Origin: Erythroxylum novogranatense
Taxonomy: Eukaryota; Streptophyta; Magnoliopsida; Malpighiales; Erythroxylaceae
Assembly (NCBI GenBank): GCA_029891385.1
Contig: CM057228.1
Coordinates: forward strand, 34,785,023 to 34,849,022
Direction: 5' to 3'
Length of the DNA: 64,000 nucleotides
In this document: positions 11,245 to 22,977 of the stretch, one piece after another
Position numbering within the stretch: the stretch's first letter is position 1
Layout of the letters: each line of letters opens with the position of its first letter
Made by a program: the position numbers and the translations under genes
The notes under the pieces: model-generated
Databases searched by the model: none
Told to the model about the DNA's origin: nothing
The model's input: the letters and a program-made list of their open reading frames with translations, nothing else

Positions 11245-13860
11245 ATGTTCATTAATAAATGCACATATATGACTTGGATATCACGACTTATAACAAAAAG
11301 TGATGTTTGTATGGCATTTCGAGAATTTCACAATATGGTGAGCACTCAATATCAAAAACCAATTCAAATATGGAAAACTAATAATGTTATGGAATTTATA
11401 GCTGCCACTTTTAGAAGTATTTTGAATCAACTTGAAATTTTGCATAAGATCTTATACACTTATACTCTATAACAGAACGACTCAACGTAAAAGAGGAATA
11501 GACAAATATTATAGGTGGCATGTGCTTCTTTGTTTGGGATGAACATGCCACTTTTTTTAGGGGAGGTGGTAAAATCTATGGTTTATCTCATTAATAGATC
11601 ACCGAGATGGGTTTTAGATTTTCAAACTCCTCAATAGAAAAAGTAATCATTATTTTCAATTCCTCATCTCCCCAAACTTGAACTAGATTTTTTGACTATA
11701 AAGTGTATATTCATATCTATAAAATCTTATGAACTAAACTTGATTCTTGTGCAAAAATATGTGTGTTTGTTGGATATTCAAATTTTCAAAAAGGGTATCG
11801 ATGTTATGATCCTTAAACTCAAAAATTGCATATAACCTTGGATGGCTCTTTTTAAAAGTTAGAATTATATTATTTAGGGGGAGTTTTAACATCTTCACTT
11901 TAGGGGGAGAATGCTAGTGGAGGAAATAATAATGATGGTGGAGGGAATATGTTACAAGGCATATCAGAAAATGTAGATGAGTGCTTAGAACTAGACGAAG
12001 TTGTTAATATTCCAAGCAATGCAAATGAGTTATTAGAACTAGAAGAAGCTGACAACAATGATAGCCCTGAAGAATAACCTAGTAATATAGACTTACCTAC
12101 TTTAACACCACTAACTGAAGGGCCAATCCAGAATATCCAAAATGATAACTCTCAGGGAATCTTAAGTCCAACATCTAATAATTCTAGTAATGAGTTTCTT
12201 ATTCCTCTTCCAAGATACTAAAAAAGATTGAACAAAGGAACAAAGGTATACCAAAGAAACTATATGAACCTGATCCTAATGTCAATGTCAAATACCCTAT
12301 TAATAATTATATTTTGACTAAAAAAATTTTTGATTCATATACACTAGCTATTAATCAACTATCCAGGGTTTCTATTCCTATTGATGTGTAGGAACCTTTG
12401 AATGATCCAAAGTGGACCAAGGCAATGAATGAAGAGATGGAAGCCTTGCAATGGAACTCTACTGAGGACCTTATTTCATTATCAAAAGGAAAGAAACCAA
12501 TTGGGTGTAGATGGTTATATACTTGAAACAGAAGACTGATGGGAGCATCGATTGATATAAAGTGAGGCTGGATACAAAGGGGGGGTTATACATAAAAGTA
12601 TGGAGTAGAGATTACCAAGAGACCTTTGAACCAGTAGCCAAGCTAGATAAATTATACATCCTTATCTTTATTGCAATAAAGGGTTATAGAAGAAGAGTTA
12701 TACATGGAGCTACCACCAGGTGTGAAACTTGGTTCATTAAATAGAAATAAAGTTTGTAAGTTGAAAAAATTATTGTATGGGCTCAAGCAATCACCTAGAG
12801 CCTAGTTTAGGATTTTTTTATAACAATGAAAGCTTTTGGTTGTAAACAAAGTGGTGCAGATCATACCTTGTTTATCAAACACAAAGGAGGTAAAGTAATA
12901 GTTTTACTTGTGTATGTTGATGATATGGTATTAACAGGAGATGATTGTGAAGAAATGAAGTTCTACAAAACACTTAGCCACTAAATTTGAAATAAATGAC
13001 CTAGGTTAGCTTAAATACTTCCTAGTTATTGAGGTAATAAGGAGAAATCAATGAATTTCTCTTTCATAAAAAAATATGTACTTAACCTCTTAACTGAAAT
13101 TGGAATGCTTGCTTGCAAACCAGCTGAAATGCTTATGGAACTTAATCATAAGCTCGAAATTTTCCTAAATCAAATTCCAATAGATATAGGACACTATTAA
13201 TGGTTAGTTGGGAGTTGAATTTATCTATCTCATACTGGGCTAGATATAACATATGCACTGAATATTGTTAGTTAATTTATGTATCAGCCGAGTGAAGAAC
13301 ATGCGGATGCAGTATATTGAGGGATACTTAAAAGGCTCTCCAAAAAAAGGTTTGTTCTTCTCAAAGAATGGTGTTTCCATCATTGAAGGATACACAGATG
13401 CAGATCGGGCTGGTGATTAAATAACCAAAAAATCTACATCTGATTATTTTAATTTTGTGGAAGGAAATCTAATAACTTGGAAAAGTAAGAAGTAAAAGTT
13501 TATTGCAAGGTTAAGTGCAGAAGCTAAGTTTTGAGGTATGGCTCATGAAATATGTGAACTATTATAGATTAAGCATTTTCTATCAAATTTGGGGGTTGAA
13601 CATACAAAATCTATGAATTTTTATTGCGATAATAAGGTTTCAATTGAGAGTGCATAGAATCTTATACAATATGATCATACCAAACATATTGAAATTGACA
13701 GACAGTTCATCAAGGAAAAGCTAGATCAAAAGTTTATTCAATTTTGCATGTCAAGTCTAAAGATTAATTTGTTGATGCCCTTATAAAGGCAGTTTCAAAA
13801 AGGGCATTTCATGATGTGATTGGTAAGTTGGGCATATTGGATATTTATGTTTTAACTTGA
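11245..13860 (+). pseudogene. Copia pol remnant (integrase, RT, RNase H)
   Basis: Coding traces in order: an integrase core fragment (11245-11440, residues ISRLITKSDVCMAF and a decayed second-Asp region NNVMEF), a linker with the phrase NEEMEAL (~12430), an RT start (PIGCRW, ~12500), the RT active site LLVYVDDMVLTGDD (~12905-12950, YVDD intact), and RNase H traces (GYTDADRAGD near 13390, then SAEAKF near 13520). Stops and frameshifts interrupt every domain, so no protein can be made. The order integrase before RT identifies Copia rather than Gypsy. Confidence 0.8.
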
Positions 13861-13867
13861 GGGGTAG

Positions 13868-14094
13868 TGTGGAAGTGATTTTTTGTATATAAAAAAGGAA
13901 TTATAGGAGCCTATTAAACTGGATAAACATAGGAGAAATACTTTAGGGATTGATTGAGTAATTATAAGTTTTTGTTATAGTTTTTCTTAGAATATAATTC
14001 TATCCAAAGTGTAATTGTGTCTACATATATTGCCTCTATATGAAAGAAGAATATACTGCAGTTTTTGATTACCCTAAAATATAATTGCTTTATA
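13868..14094 (+). repeat. 3' LTR of decayed Copia element
   Basis: Starts TGTGGAAGTGATT after a purine-rich tract and matches 10138-10365 with visible substitutions and small indels. It ends near TTTATA (canonical TG...CA decayed). Confidence 0.75.
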
Positions 14095-14099
14095 TGTTT

Positions 14100-14695
14100 A
14101 TTGTGCAGCTTTACATATAACACACCAATTTAGAATTGCCTTGAATTTATTTATTCTATCAATAGTAGGGGGTCTTCCTTTCACTACAAGCCATAGGGTG
14201 AAGGATGCAAGAGTAAGTGATTGCACCACGCTATTTTAGACTAGGGAACACACACTATAGAACTTCCCTGCATAAAGAGTTGATAAATTTTCCAGATCCT
14301 GAGTTTTTCTAAATCACCTTGTCTTCAATAGTGGTATTCAAAGAGATGTCGTTTAAGTAGTTGGTAAAGTTTGAAGAAGGTAATGCCGCTATTATTAGCT
14401 CCTTATATGCAGTCATTGCCACCATTATGTAATTCTTTAGAATTGAGATTTTGGAGAGGGAATGAAGAGTCTCCTTCTTTAGTAGACCAAATGGTGACCA
14501 ATTATTAGCTTAGGAAGAGACTTTGCTATTGCCAATCATGTTTTGAAACTTCATCCTTACTCTCTCCTTTGATTTTAACCATAAATCTCATTGTTGAACA
14601 GGTAGAACTTGGAAGCTTGAAATTCCAAAAATTGTCGCCTTTCATCCATAAGGATTGGTTATCTTTATAAATTCTCCATTTTCTTTTGGTTAGCT
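14100..14695 (-). pseudogene. LINE (L1-type) remnant, zf-RVT region
   Basis: On the minus strand the frame just below 14695 reads KRKWRIYKDNQSLW, the conserved tract after the reverse transcriptase of plant L1 elements. Near 14105-14200 it reads SFTLWLVVKGRPPTID and NWCVICKAA, matching the zf-RVT zinc-binding module (W-x-x-C-x-x-C type). Stops lie between. The upstream half of the same ORF is at 17857-18129, on the other side of the solo LTR at 14696-17856. Confidence 0.75.
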
Positions 14696-15486
14696 TGTAA
14701 CCCCCCACTCCCGTAAGATCCGGACCTGACATCGATGGTGATATCCGAATCCGTGCCCTGCGAGGATAGGATGCTACCTCTCTTAGTTAAAACACAGTAC
14801 CAAAAATTTTGTTTTGAAAACAATCAAACACTTTCATATATGTATATTGCGGAAAACAGTTTACATAACCAATCTGGTAGATACAATGACCACAAGGGTC
14901 CTCATATAAAATACACAATAACGTATAAGCAAAATCTTCACTCTAATGCAGACGCAACTGATCCCGTCCTCATCTGGCACTCCACGATCACTATACACCC
15001 GTTACCTAATGGGGTATTCTTTTGAGTCCTGAAAAATAATTGCAAATTTTGGATGAGTTTTTGCAAACTCAATAAGTGACAATCATCGATGGTCTGCTCA
15101 CTCAAGTACAGAATCAAAAAATAACTTATGTTCTCATTCTTTCTCTTTGGTCTCACTTACAATTCCCTTAGATCTATCTCATAATACATTTTCTCAAACA
15201 TTCCCCATTTACACATTTACAGAAATCTATATTCATACATCCCCATTTGGCTGTGACCTAGTGCCTAAACTATCTCATCGAAGGGCTCAATAATATCTGA
15301 CCCTTATCCAATACTGGATACCGGGTTCATTATATGTGGAGCCTAAGCCTCTAAATCAGTCATGAACTCGACGTTCAGTTTCGCACGTTGAGCTAAAAGC
15401 TCTAATATTCCATACTACACTAGGCATATCACAATTAGTCATACATTCTATAATTAGGAGTACACCATAACTGTTTTCACACCAGT

Positions 15487-15690
15487 GTATGGCATTTTGC
15501 TTATCATTCAATCAAACATATCAGAATAAGTGTAGTTTGTACCCATTATCAATAATCAAACATATCAGAATAATTGTAGTCAGTACCCATTATCAATAAT
15601 CAAACAATATCAGAGTAATTGCGGTCTGTAACCCATTATTAATAATCAAACAATATCAGAATAATTGCGGTCTATAACCCATTATCAAAT
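15487..15690. repeat. ~48-bp minisatellite in LTR-B
   Basis: Four to five tandem copies of a ~48-50-bp unit containing aatcaaacatatcagaataa and tacccattatcaataatc, with point differences and small indels. Confidence 0.8.
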
Positions 15691-15719
15691 TATATCAGTG
15701 CGGTGAGCAACCATCTACA

Positions 15720-16010
15720 CTATCTCAATAAGGGCATATTAATCAGTGAACGCGTCTTAGGGGTAGGAGAGCCCTCTGAGTATGCACTACTTCCCACGCG
15801 TCTTAGAGATAGGAGAGCCCTCTGGGTATGCACTAACTCATCAATCGTTGAGCTTTTCGCTCTGAATTATCCCATCAAGGGCTCATTAATCAGTGAACGC
15901 GTCTTAGGGGTAAGAGAGCCCTCTGGGTATACACTACTTCCCACGCGTCTTAGGGATAGGAGAGCCCTCTGGGTATGCACTATTCCCTTTCGAGCTCGAG
16001 GCTCTTTTTC
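15720..16010. repeat. Compound tandem repeat (acgcgtcttagg unit) in LTR-B
   Basis: A ~150-bp higher-order unit occurs twice, beginning with attaatcagtgaacgcgtct at about 15737 and 15886. Each has two ~48-bp subunits of the form acgcgtcttagggataggag + agccctctgggtatgcact. A 135-codon open frame crosses it only because the repeat lacks stops. Confidence 0.8.
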
Positions 16011-16741
16011 AGTAGTCGAGCTTATAGCTCTGATCAGTATATCACAGTCATTTCTAATCTATTCCAAATTTTCACATCACAAACACAATTACACTTTCAC
16101 ATTCGCATAACTTTTCTGCACACTATCACTTTAATACTCCGAGCCTTCTATCCGGAGTTCACATTCAATATTATCTCATCATTTTACTTTAGAGAATTTA
16201 AATTACTGAATTATAACATTTAATGTTCTGAGAACCGTCTAGGTCACTCACCTGGCTTCCACGCTAACGCCTGGAAGTCTCAGAACTGTCGGTAGGCTGA
16301 TGTTTCAAGAGTGCCTCTATCATAAATCAAAGCACATATTTTTAACACATTGTCCATTTCAGCAATAATACACAAATAGCAATCTAATGATAAGTACTAT
16401 GCACTTTCGTGACATTCTCGGCACTAACCATAAAAACAATTCCCGTTAAACTTTTCCTTAAAAACCGAACTCGATAGACTCTCAAATTATACAATTTGTT
16501 TTAGAAATCTGAAAATCATTGCTCAACATATATAGACTATCTTTATGCCGAAACCATACTTTACACTAAACTTCCATCCAAATTTGAGAACTTTAACAGA
16601 CTGTTTCAACACTCCCTTTTTTCATGAATGTATAAAACCTTGTCTCTAGTTCATAACAAATCCAAAATTATCTCATTTGGATAACGGTATAAAATGTTAT
16701 GGCTTAAAAACCAAAACATAACTTTCTGGGAACAGTAGCTC

Positions 16742-16950
16742 ACTGCGGCAAAATCCAAACGCTAACCGCGGCGAGGGCGCAAGTGTGCTCCGCGGTGTGC
16801 CTACACCGCGACGTGCACCGCGGCGTGATTTCTCGCCTGCTCCGCGGCGTGCTTTCTTTTTCTAGTCGCGGCGTGTGGCTCTGTGCGCACCGTGACGTGC
16901 GGGCTTGCGTGGGTCGTGGCGTGCGCAGATTTGTGCGCCACGACATGCAA
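16742..16950. repeat. GC-rich CCGCGGCGTGC repeat cassette in LTR-B
   Basis: About eight irregularly spaced variants of the core CCGCGGCGTGC (for example ccgcggtgtgc, accgcgacgtgc, tccgcggcgtgc, gccacgacatgc) within ~200 bp, in an otherwise AT-rich LTR. Overlapping open frames on both strands here are by-products of the GC content. Confidence 0.8.
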
Positions 16951-17856
16951 GCCCAATCTCGTCTTCGAAACCCAATTTCAACCATTTCAATCCATTTTTT
17001 TGTCCAATCTTTTCAACACATAACTCACTAAACATTACAACATCACTCACACACCAATTTTTAACCCATTTACAAACCAAACTCACTCAAAAACATCAAA
17101 GATTTACCATATTCGAAAACCCTATAACCCAACATCTCAGTAACCTATTCTTTACCCATAATGACTCAAAACATGAATCAATCAACTAATTAAGAAGGAA
17201 GAGGCTCAAACTTACTTGATTCGGCTCACAAAATCCATAAACTCTTCATAATTCCATCGAAAATTCCTTTCTTCTTCTCCTCCTCTTCTTCTTCCACGGC
17301 ACTTCCCTTTTCTCCCCATTTTCAAACCTTAATTTCCTTTTTATAACATTTCAAATCATGAAATGTCCATTTTACCCTCTCCAATTAACCTTAAACCTAA
17401 TACTCTTAAGTATCTTGCCCAAATTGCCCTCATACCAAATTCTTATAACTTTACTATTTCAATTCAGAAGTTCCGACCCTAAGGGACTGATTTGAAATTC
17501 AACTCTTTTCGAATTACTCGATTTCATGCCTGTCAAATTCCCAATTCAATCATTCATTTACTAGACTTCCATAAATCTTTCTAAAATTCAATAACGAGAA
17601 TTCCTAAATCATATCTTTAGTTGGAGTGTCAATGGTACAGTCATTATACCAGAAATCTCATCGGTACCCATTTTGCAATTTTCTGGAGAATTCCCATAAA
17701 GCACCCCAATTCAATTTCTCAATTACACAATTTCACATTTTTCACAAAAATACCAAAGCCAGGAATTGTCACAAATGCATGCACAATTTTGTGTACAGAA
17801 ATACAACCCAATCCAAATTTACTATTTATCCTTCCCATCGGTGACGGGATGTTACA

Positions 17857-18129
17857 TAGCATCACCATGTTTATGGTTTTAAGAGGAAACATGTTTAAAT
17901 CTTCCTGGCACTTAGGTAAACATACCTCAAATCATTTAATCTTCATTTCTTTACACCCAAACAATAAAAATCTCCTAAATACTTTTTCTATGATTTTAAT
18001 GACCACTTGAGGGAAGGCCATCTAAGCTGCCTAATACACATTGATGGAGGTGTGCCAAGACAGTTTATTGGAAGTCGAAAATAGAAGCTAGCCAATAAGC
18101 CTGATAAGAGGAAATCGCAGGTAGATAAA
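17857..18129 (-). pseudogene. LINE (L1-type) remnant, post-RT region
   Basis: The minus-strand frame reads YLRFPL, SNKLSW, VVIKIIEKVFRRFLLFG and VCLPKCQEDLNM in this order. This is the typical succession behind the catalytic core of plant L1 reverse transcriptases (YLG-P-L, KLS-GR, IEK--R-FLW, VC-PK--GGL). Stops and a missing Trp show decay. It is cut at 18130 by the start of the outer Copia LTR and continues at 14695 beyond the solo LTR. The catalytic RT and endonuclease parts were not found. Confidence 0.75.
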
Positions 18130-19034
18130 TGTTAGATAATTTCATTATATGGCCCATATATTTTGGTTTAATATGGTCCATATAATTATATACATGATCA
18201 AGAAAATATTTTATACTGATTTCCTTACCAATTATAGCATGTTTTTGGTTTTAAAAGAAAACAATCATGTCTTCTCTCTTTTATAAACGTTTTTTTTCAC
18301 CTAAATCACGTTATCAAGATGATAAGGGAAAGGAAAAACAATATTAAGTGCTTCCCTGGCATGTTGACACGTAAATGGAACTATCAAAACCGTTAATTGC
18401 ATTCATTAAATATGTTTTGTTTTATCTTATGTTTCATCATTAAGGATGGTTTGAAAACGTTCCTTTAATGGACATGAAAGGTTCTCTCTCCCATTGATTG
18501 TGTTTCATCATATACTAATGATTGTTAACATAATAAAGTAATTATAATGTATGAACAAGAATTAGTTTCAATATGACTTCTATTATCATTTATTTAATTT
18601 GATATTTATATAATTGATAATTTGTTAGTCATCAAAGTTTCCAAATTAGAAATGTTTTATAAATATCAATTAAAATAGATATATGGTTACCCATGAAAAT
18701 GTGATGCTTATGATTGCAATGACATAATGATATATTTAACGGGTATAATAAAATTCATTGATACTAAAATATTTAAGAATCACCCAAAGGTTGATTAGTT
18801 AATTTTATATCAATGAGTATCATCGTGATTAATTAGTATACTTTATTAGATATATTTAGTATATCTAGAGATAACTAATATATCTAATTAGAGTATGAAT
18901 GATTATCAATTATGTAAATATTACTAAGCATCAATTTATGTGATTAATATATTGTTGTTTTACCCAAAAGAAAACCACAATATATGTTTATTGTTGATAT
19001 ATTTGTTATTTAATTTTAATTACGTGTTTAAATT

Positions 19035-21755
19035 ATGATTCAAAGCATTACAACATTCAATTATGTTGCTATCCAATCACAAGCTTCGTCTATTATAAAG
19101 TTTAATAGGCTTAACTTTAATGAATGGTGTGAACAAGTTCAATTCAACCTAGGAATCTTTGGTCTTGACTTGGCACTCCAAACTGATAAACCTATTGCAC
19201 TTACAGATAAAAGCAATGCTAAAGAATGATCTTTTCATGAAAGGTTATAATTTCCAAAACTAAAAATGCTAAGGAGGATCTAATTATGTTGATAAGTCTC
19301 TTACTGGAACCCTGATAGGTATGTTGACCACCATAAAGTTCGATGGTTCTCGTACTATGCATGAGTATGTTACTAAAATGATAAATATAGCAGCAAGATT
19401 AAGATCTATGAGAATGGAAGTGAGTGAAAGTTTCCTTGTGCAATTTATTTATAATTCCTTACCTCTTGAATAAGGTTCATTCCAAATGAGTCACAATACT
19501 ATTAAAGACAAATGGAATGTGAATGAACTACAAAGTATGCTTATTTAAGAGGAAGCAAGGCTTAAGAAACAAGGAATTCACTCATTTAATCTTGTGGGTA
19601 ATCAAGGAGCTAGAAAGAAATTCAAAAAGGAGAAAAGAAAGGGAAAGGATGTATTATATAAGGGTAATTCATCAACTTCAATCTCTAAGAAGGAACCAAG
19701 GAATGATAGATGTCATTTCTGTAAGAAAACTAGACACTATCAGAAGGATTGTCTGAAACGTAAGGCATGTTTCGAAAAGAAAGGTAAGCCTAGTGTTTTA
19801 GTATGTTTCGAATCTAATTTAGCAGAAGTTCCTTATAATACTTGGTGGATTGATATATGGATGTACCACTCATGTTAATAACACGATGCAGGGATTCCTT
19901 ACGATCGAAACCATAAACCCAAATGAAAGATTTGTCTTTATGGGAAATCGAGTCAAAGCTATAGTTAAAGCCTTTGGAACTGACCGTTTAATTTTAGACA
20001 TACAACATCATATAGATCTTTTCAAAACCCTTTATGTTCCTACAATTTCTTGAAACTTAGTTTCTTTCTGAAAAATTGATACTGTTGGATATTCCTTCAA
20101 ATTTGTTAATGGATGTTTTAGTTTGTTCAAACATAATTGCATTATTGGTTCTAGTATACTCTGTGATGATTTATACAAATTAAAGCTTGATAACCTTTTT
20201 ACTGAAACCCTATTGACCTTGCATCATAATATTGGTACTTAAAGTTTTATAAATGAAACTTCAGCTTACTTATGGAATAAATGTTTGGGTCATATATCGA
20301 AAGATAGAATGACTAGATTAGTAAAGAATGAAATTCTTCCATAATTAGATTTTACTGATCTTAGAATTTGTGTGAATTGTAGTAAGAGAAAACATACAAA
20401 ACACATAATTAAGAAAGAAGCCACAAGAAGTATACAGCTCCTTGAAATTATACAAACTGATATGTCTGGGCCTTTTGATGTTTCATTATTTAGTGGAGAA
20501 AAGTTTTTCATCACTTTCATTAATGATTTTTCATGTTATGGACATATTTATTTGATTCATGAAAATCTCAGTCAGTAAATGCTTTAGAAGTATTTATCAA
20601 TAAGGTAGAAAGAAAATTAGATAGAAAAGTGAAAATTGTCCAATCTAGTAAAGGTGGTGAATATTATGGAAGGTATAGTGAAAGTGGACAATGTCCTGAC
20701 TCATTTGCTAAATTTTTTGAAAAACATGGAATATTTTCTCAATACATAATGCCAGGAACACTACAACAAAATAGTGTAGCAGAAAGGCACAATCGTACCT
20801 TAATGGATATGGTTAGGAGTATGAAGAGTCATTGTTCTCTACCATCATCATTGTGGATGTATGCATTAAAAACTACCATGTATTTATTAAATAAGGTTCC
20901 TAGTAAAACAGTTTCAAAGATACCTTTTGAATTGTGGACAGGAAGGACACCTAGTTTAATACACCTACATATTTGGGGTTGTCTGGTAGAAGTATGGATA
21001 TACAATCCATATTAAAGGAAATTGGATTCAAGAACCACCAGTGATTTTTTCATCGGTTATCCAAAAAAGTCTAAAGGATATATATTTTATTGTCCTAATC
21101 ATAATACAAAAATTGTTGAAACTGGAAATGACTAATTTATCAAAAATGGAGAAATTACTGGGAGTTTAGAGTCACAGAAAGTAAATATTCAAGAAATTAA
21201 AGCGCAAGTTTTCTTGCCTATGACTTCTTCTCAAGTGTTTGTTTCTAGAGTTGTTGAAAATTTTAACAACTTACAAGAACAACAAATGCATAACCAAACT
21301 CCAATTAATGAAGTCATCGTTAATGAATCTATTGTAAATGAGCCATATGAAGTTACATTAAGAAGATCTCAAAGACAAAAGAGATTAGCAATTTTGGATG
21401 ATTATGTGGTTTATTTACAAGAAGTAGAAGATTATTTAGGTGTTGATAACGATCTAGTTTCATTTTCACAAGCCATTGAAAGTGAAAATTTTAATAAATA
21501 GTTAGATTCCATGAAAGAAGTTAAAATCTATGGATGACAATCAAGTTTGGGATCTTGTTGAATTACCAAAAGGTTGTAAAAGAGTCGGATGTGAATGGGT
21601 CTTTAAGATCAAACGTGACTCTAATGGTAATATTGAGAGATATAAAGCTAGACTTGTCTCCAAAGGTTATACTCAAAAGGATAGTGTTGATTATAATGAG
21701 ACATTTTCTCCTGTTTCTACAAAGGATTCATTTAGAATTATTATGACAATGGTAG
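19035..21755 (+). pseudogene. Outer Copia gag-protease-integrase-RT(start)
   Basis: From 19035 a gag start is visible (KFNRLNFNEWCEQVQFNLG), broken by a stop after ~64 codons. A CCHC zinc knuckle CHFCKKTRHYQKDC is at about 19710-19752. Protease is decayed (WWIDIW near 19845). The GAG-pre-integrase region is near 20270-20400. Integrase has TDMSGPFDVS (~20460) and, at 20629-21015, KIVQSSKGGEYY and SVAERHNRTLMDM. The RT start at 21530-21755 reads GCEWVFKIKRDSNG and NETFSPVSTKDSF. Multiple stops and frameshifts are present. The RT stops abruptly at the insertion of the inner element and resumes in frame at 33654. Confidence 0.85.
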
Positions 21756-22977
21756 TGTTAGAGTAGTGCCCTAAAGGCAATCGCCTTTAGCGCGTTTTGT
21801 ACAAAATTATGTACATTCTTTATAAATAAATAAAGAAAGGCATATTTCATTAATTTGATGTTCATTATTTATGAATGGATATTGATCTATAAGCAAATTA
21901 ATGAAGTCCTTGATATATGACATAGCATGAAGGAGATTATGATGTGATCATACTATTGAGATTCCTATCATGTGCAATTATGCCAGTATCTAAATTATCC
22001 CTAGTCATAGGATTACTGAGACTGGACATCGGTAATCCAGAAAGACTAGCACATCTCAAGCTCCTTGATTTGATCAGCGGTGGATCTCGAAACTGTACAT
22101 ATGAGATATTTAGGGTTGAGATGTGGATGCTTACTAAGTAGTAAGTACATTGGTTGACTGCTATGAGATCATCACATGGATGTACTATTCTAATGTCGTG
22201 ATAATCTCATCATAGCAATGGTGCAAGTATCCTTAGACTTGAGGTACTCAAGGATATCTTGATGCTTGATTCGTGTTTTGACTCCATTCCTTGTTGCCTC
22301 ACAGAGGTCGCTCATAGGGTGGTGATTGGGTACAGTTTGAGGTATTCGAAGGTAATTGAGTAGCCAATAGAGGATTCACCACTTCTGTGATAGCAGAAGA
22401 TGATACCTATGGCCTCTTGTCAGGGTCATTATTTGGAAATCTCTGATCAGAGTACATATGTCATGAAGAATGTCTTCGTTGACATATTAAATATAAAGTA
22501 ATGAGTCCCAAGACAAGAACTGAAATCACTTGGACTAGATTTGACGTAGTCAGTCTAGTAAGAGTTGACATGTTGCCCATACTCATAACCAAGTGGGGTA
22601 TAGCATGGTGAAAGGACGAATTGCACGGTAATTATCTATGGAAAGGTTCGTGATATGGTTCACGATGAATACATGTTCATTCGTCAAACCAATTTCTTTC
22701 TGGTCAATTGGAGGTCATGATGTGTTGCTAGATACCGCTCATGACTTGCTCAGATTAAGTGTTAATCTAAGTGGCTAACATAACCGGGAACCTAATGGGT
22801 CACACGCATAAGAGTGTCTCGGAGAATTTGTAAAATAGTTTTGGACAGAGTTCCAATATATGGAGAGCAATCGGACTAAATGGATCCCGATGAGATCGAG
22901 ATATGTCCCGAAGAGATCGCAACATCGATATTGCTGAAAAACGTTTCCGGAGGTTTTTCCCATACTGGGACCCGGTA

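Larger units (their letters stand above)
10138..14094 (+). mobile_element. Decayed Copia retrotransposon
   Basis: Two direct repeats of ~228 bp, 10138-10365 and 13868-14094, bracket the element. They share long stretches such as ctggataaacataggagaaa and tgaaagaagaatatactgca. A degraded primer-binding site (tagcatcagag) follows the first LTR and a purine tract (ttgaggggtag) precedes the second. Between them are fragments of integrase, reverse transcriptase and RNase H in the Copia order, broken by many stops and frameshifts. The flanks (GTTTT left, TGTTT right) only loosely suggest a target duplication. The element sits inside a LINE remnant whose reading frame continues on both sides. Confidence 0.8.
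14696..17856 (-). mobile_element. Solo LTR (LTR-B), 3.16 kb, chromovirus-like termini
   Basis: Plus-strand ends are TGTAACCCCCCACTCCCG and GACGGGATGTTACA; read on the minus strand this is TGTAACATCCCG ... GGGGGGTTACA, the terminus style of Tekay/Del-type Gypsy chromoviruses. Flanks are TAGCT (14691-14695) and TAGCA (17857-17861), a 5-bp target duplication with one change. No interior region or second LTR is present, and the split LINE reading frame resumes across the site, so this is a solo LTR left by LTR-LTR recombination. It holds two minisatellites and a GC-rich repeat cassette. A box near 15027-15105 (cctgaaaaataattgcaaat, then tgagttt) is shared with LTR-D and LTR-E. Confidence 0.88.

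Noticed and set aside
15703..16110. 135-codon frame in LTR-B
   Set aside because: It is made of the tandem minisatellite units and repeats itself; a by-product of the repeat.
16740..17189. Several overlapping frames on both strands in the GC-rich patch
   Set aside because: Explained by the CCGCGGCGTGC repeat array, which is low in stop codons.
17621..18010. 129-codon plus-strand frame
   Set aside because: It spans the LTR-B end and the antisense of the LINE remnant; the junction at 17856 is a clear LTR border.
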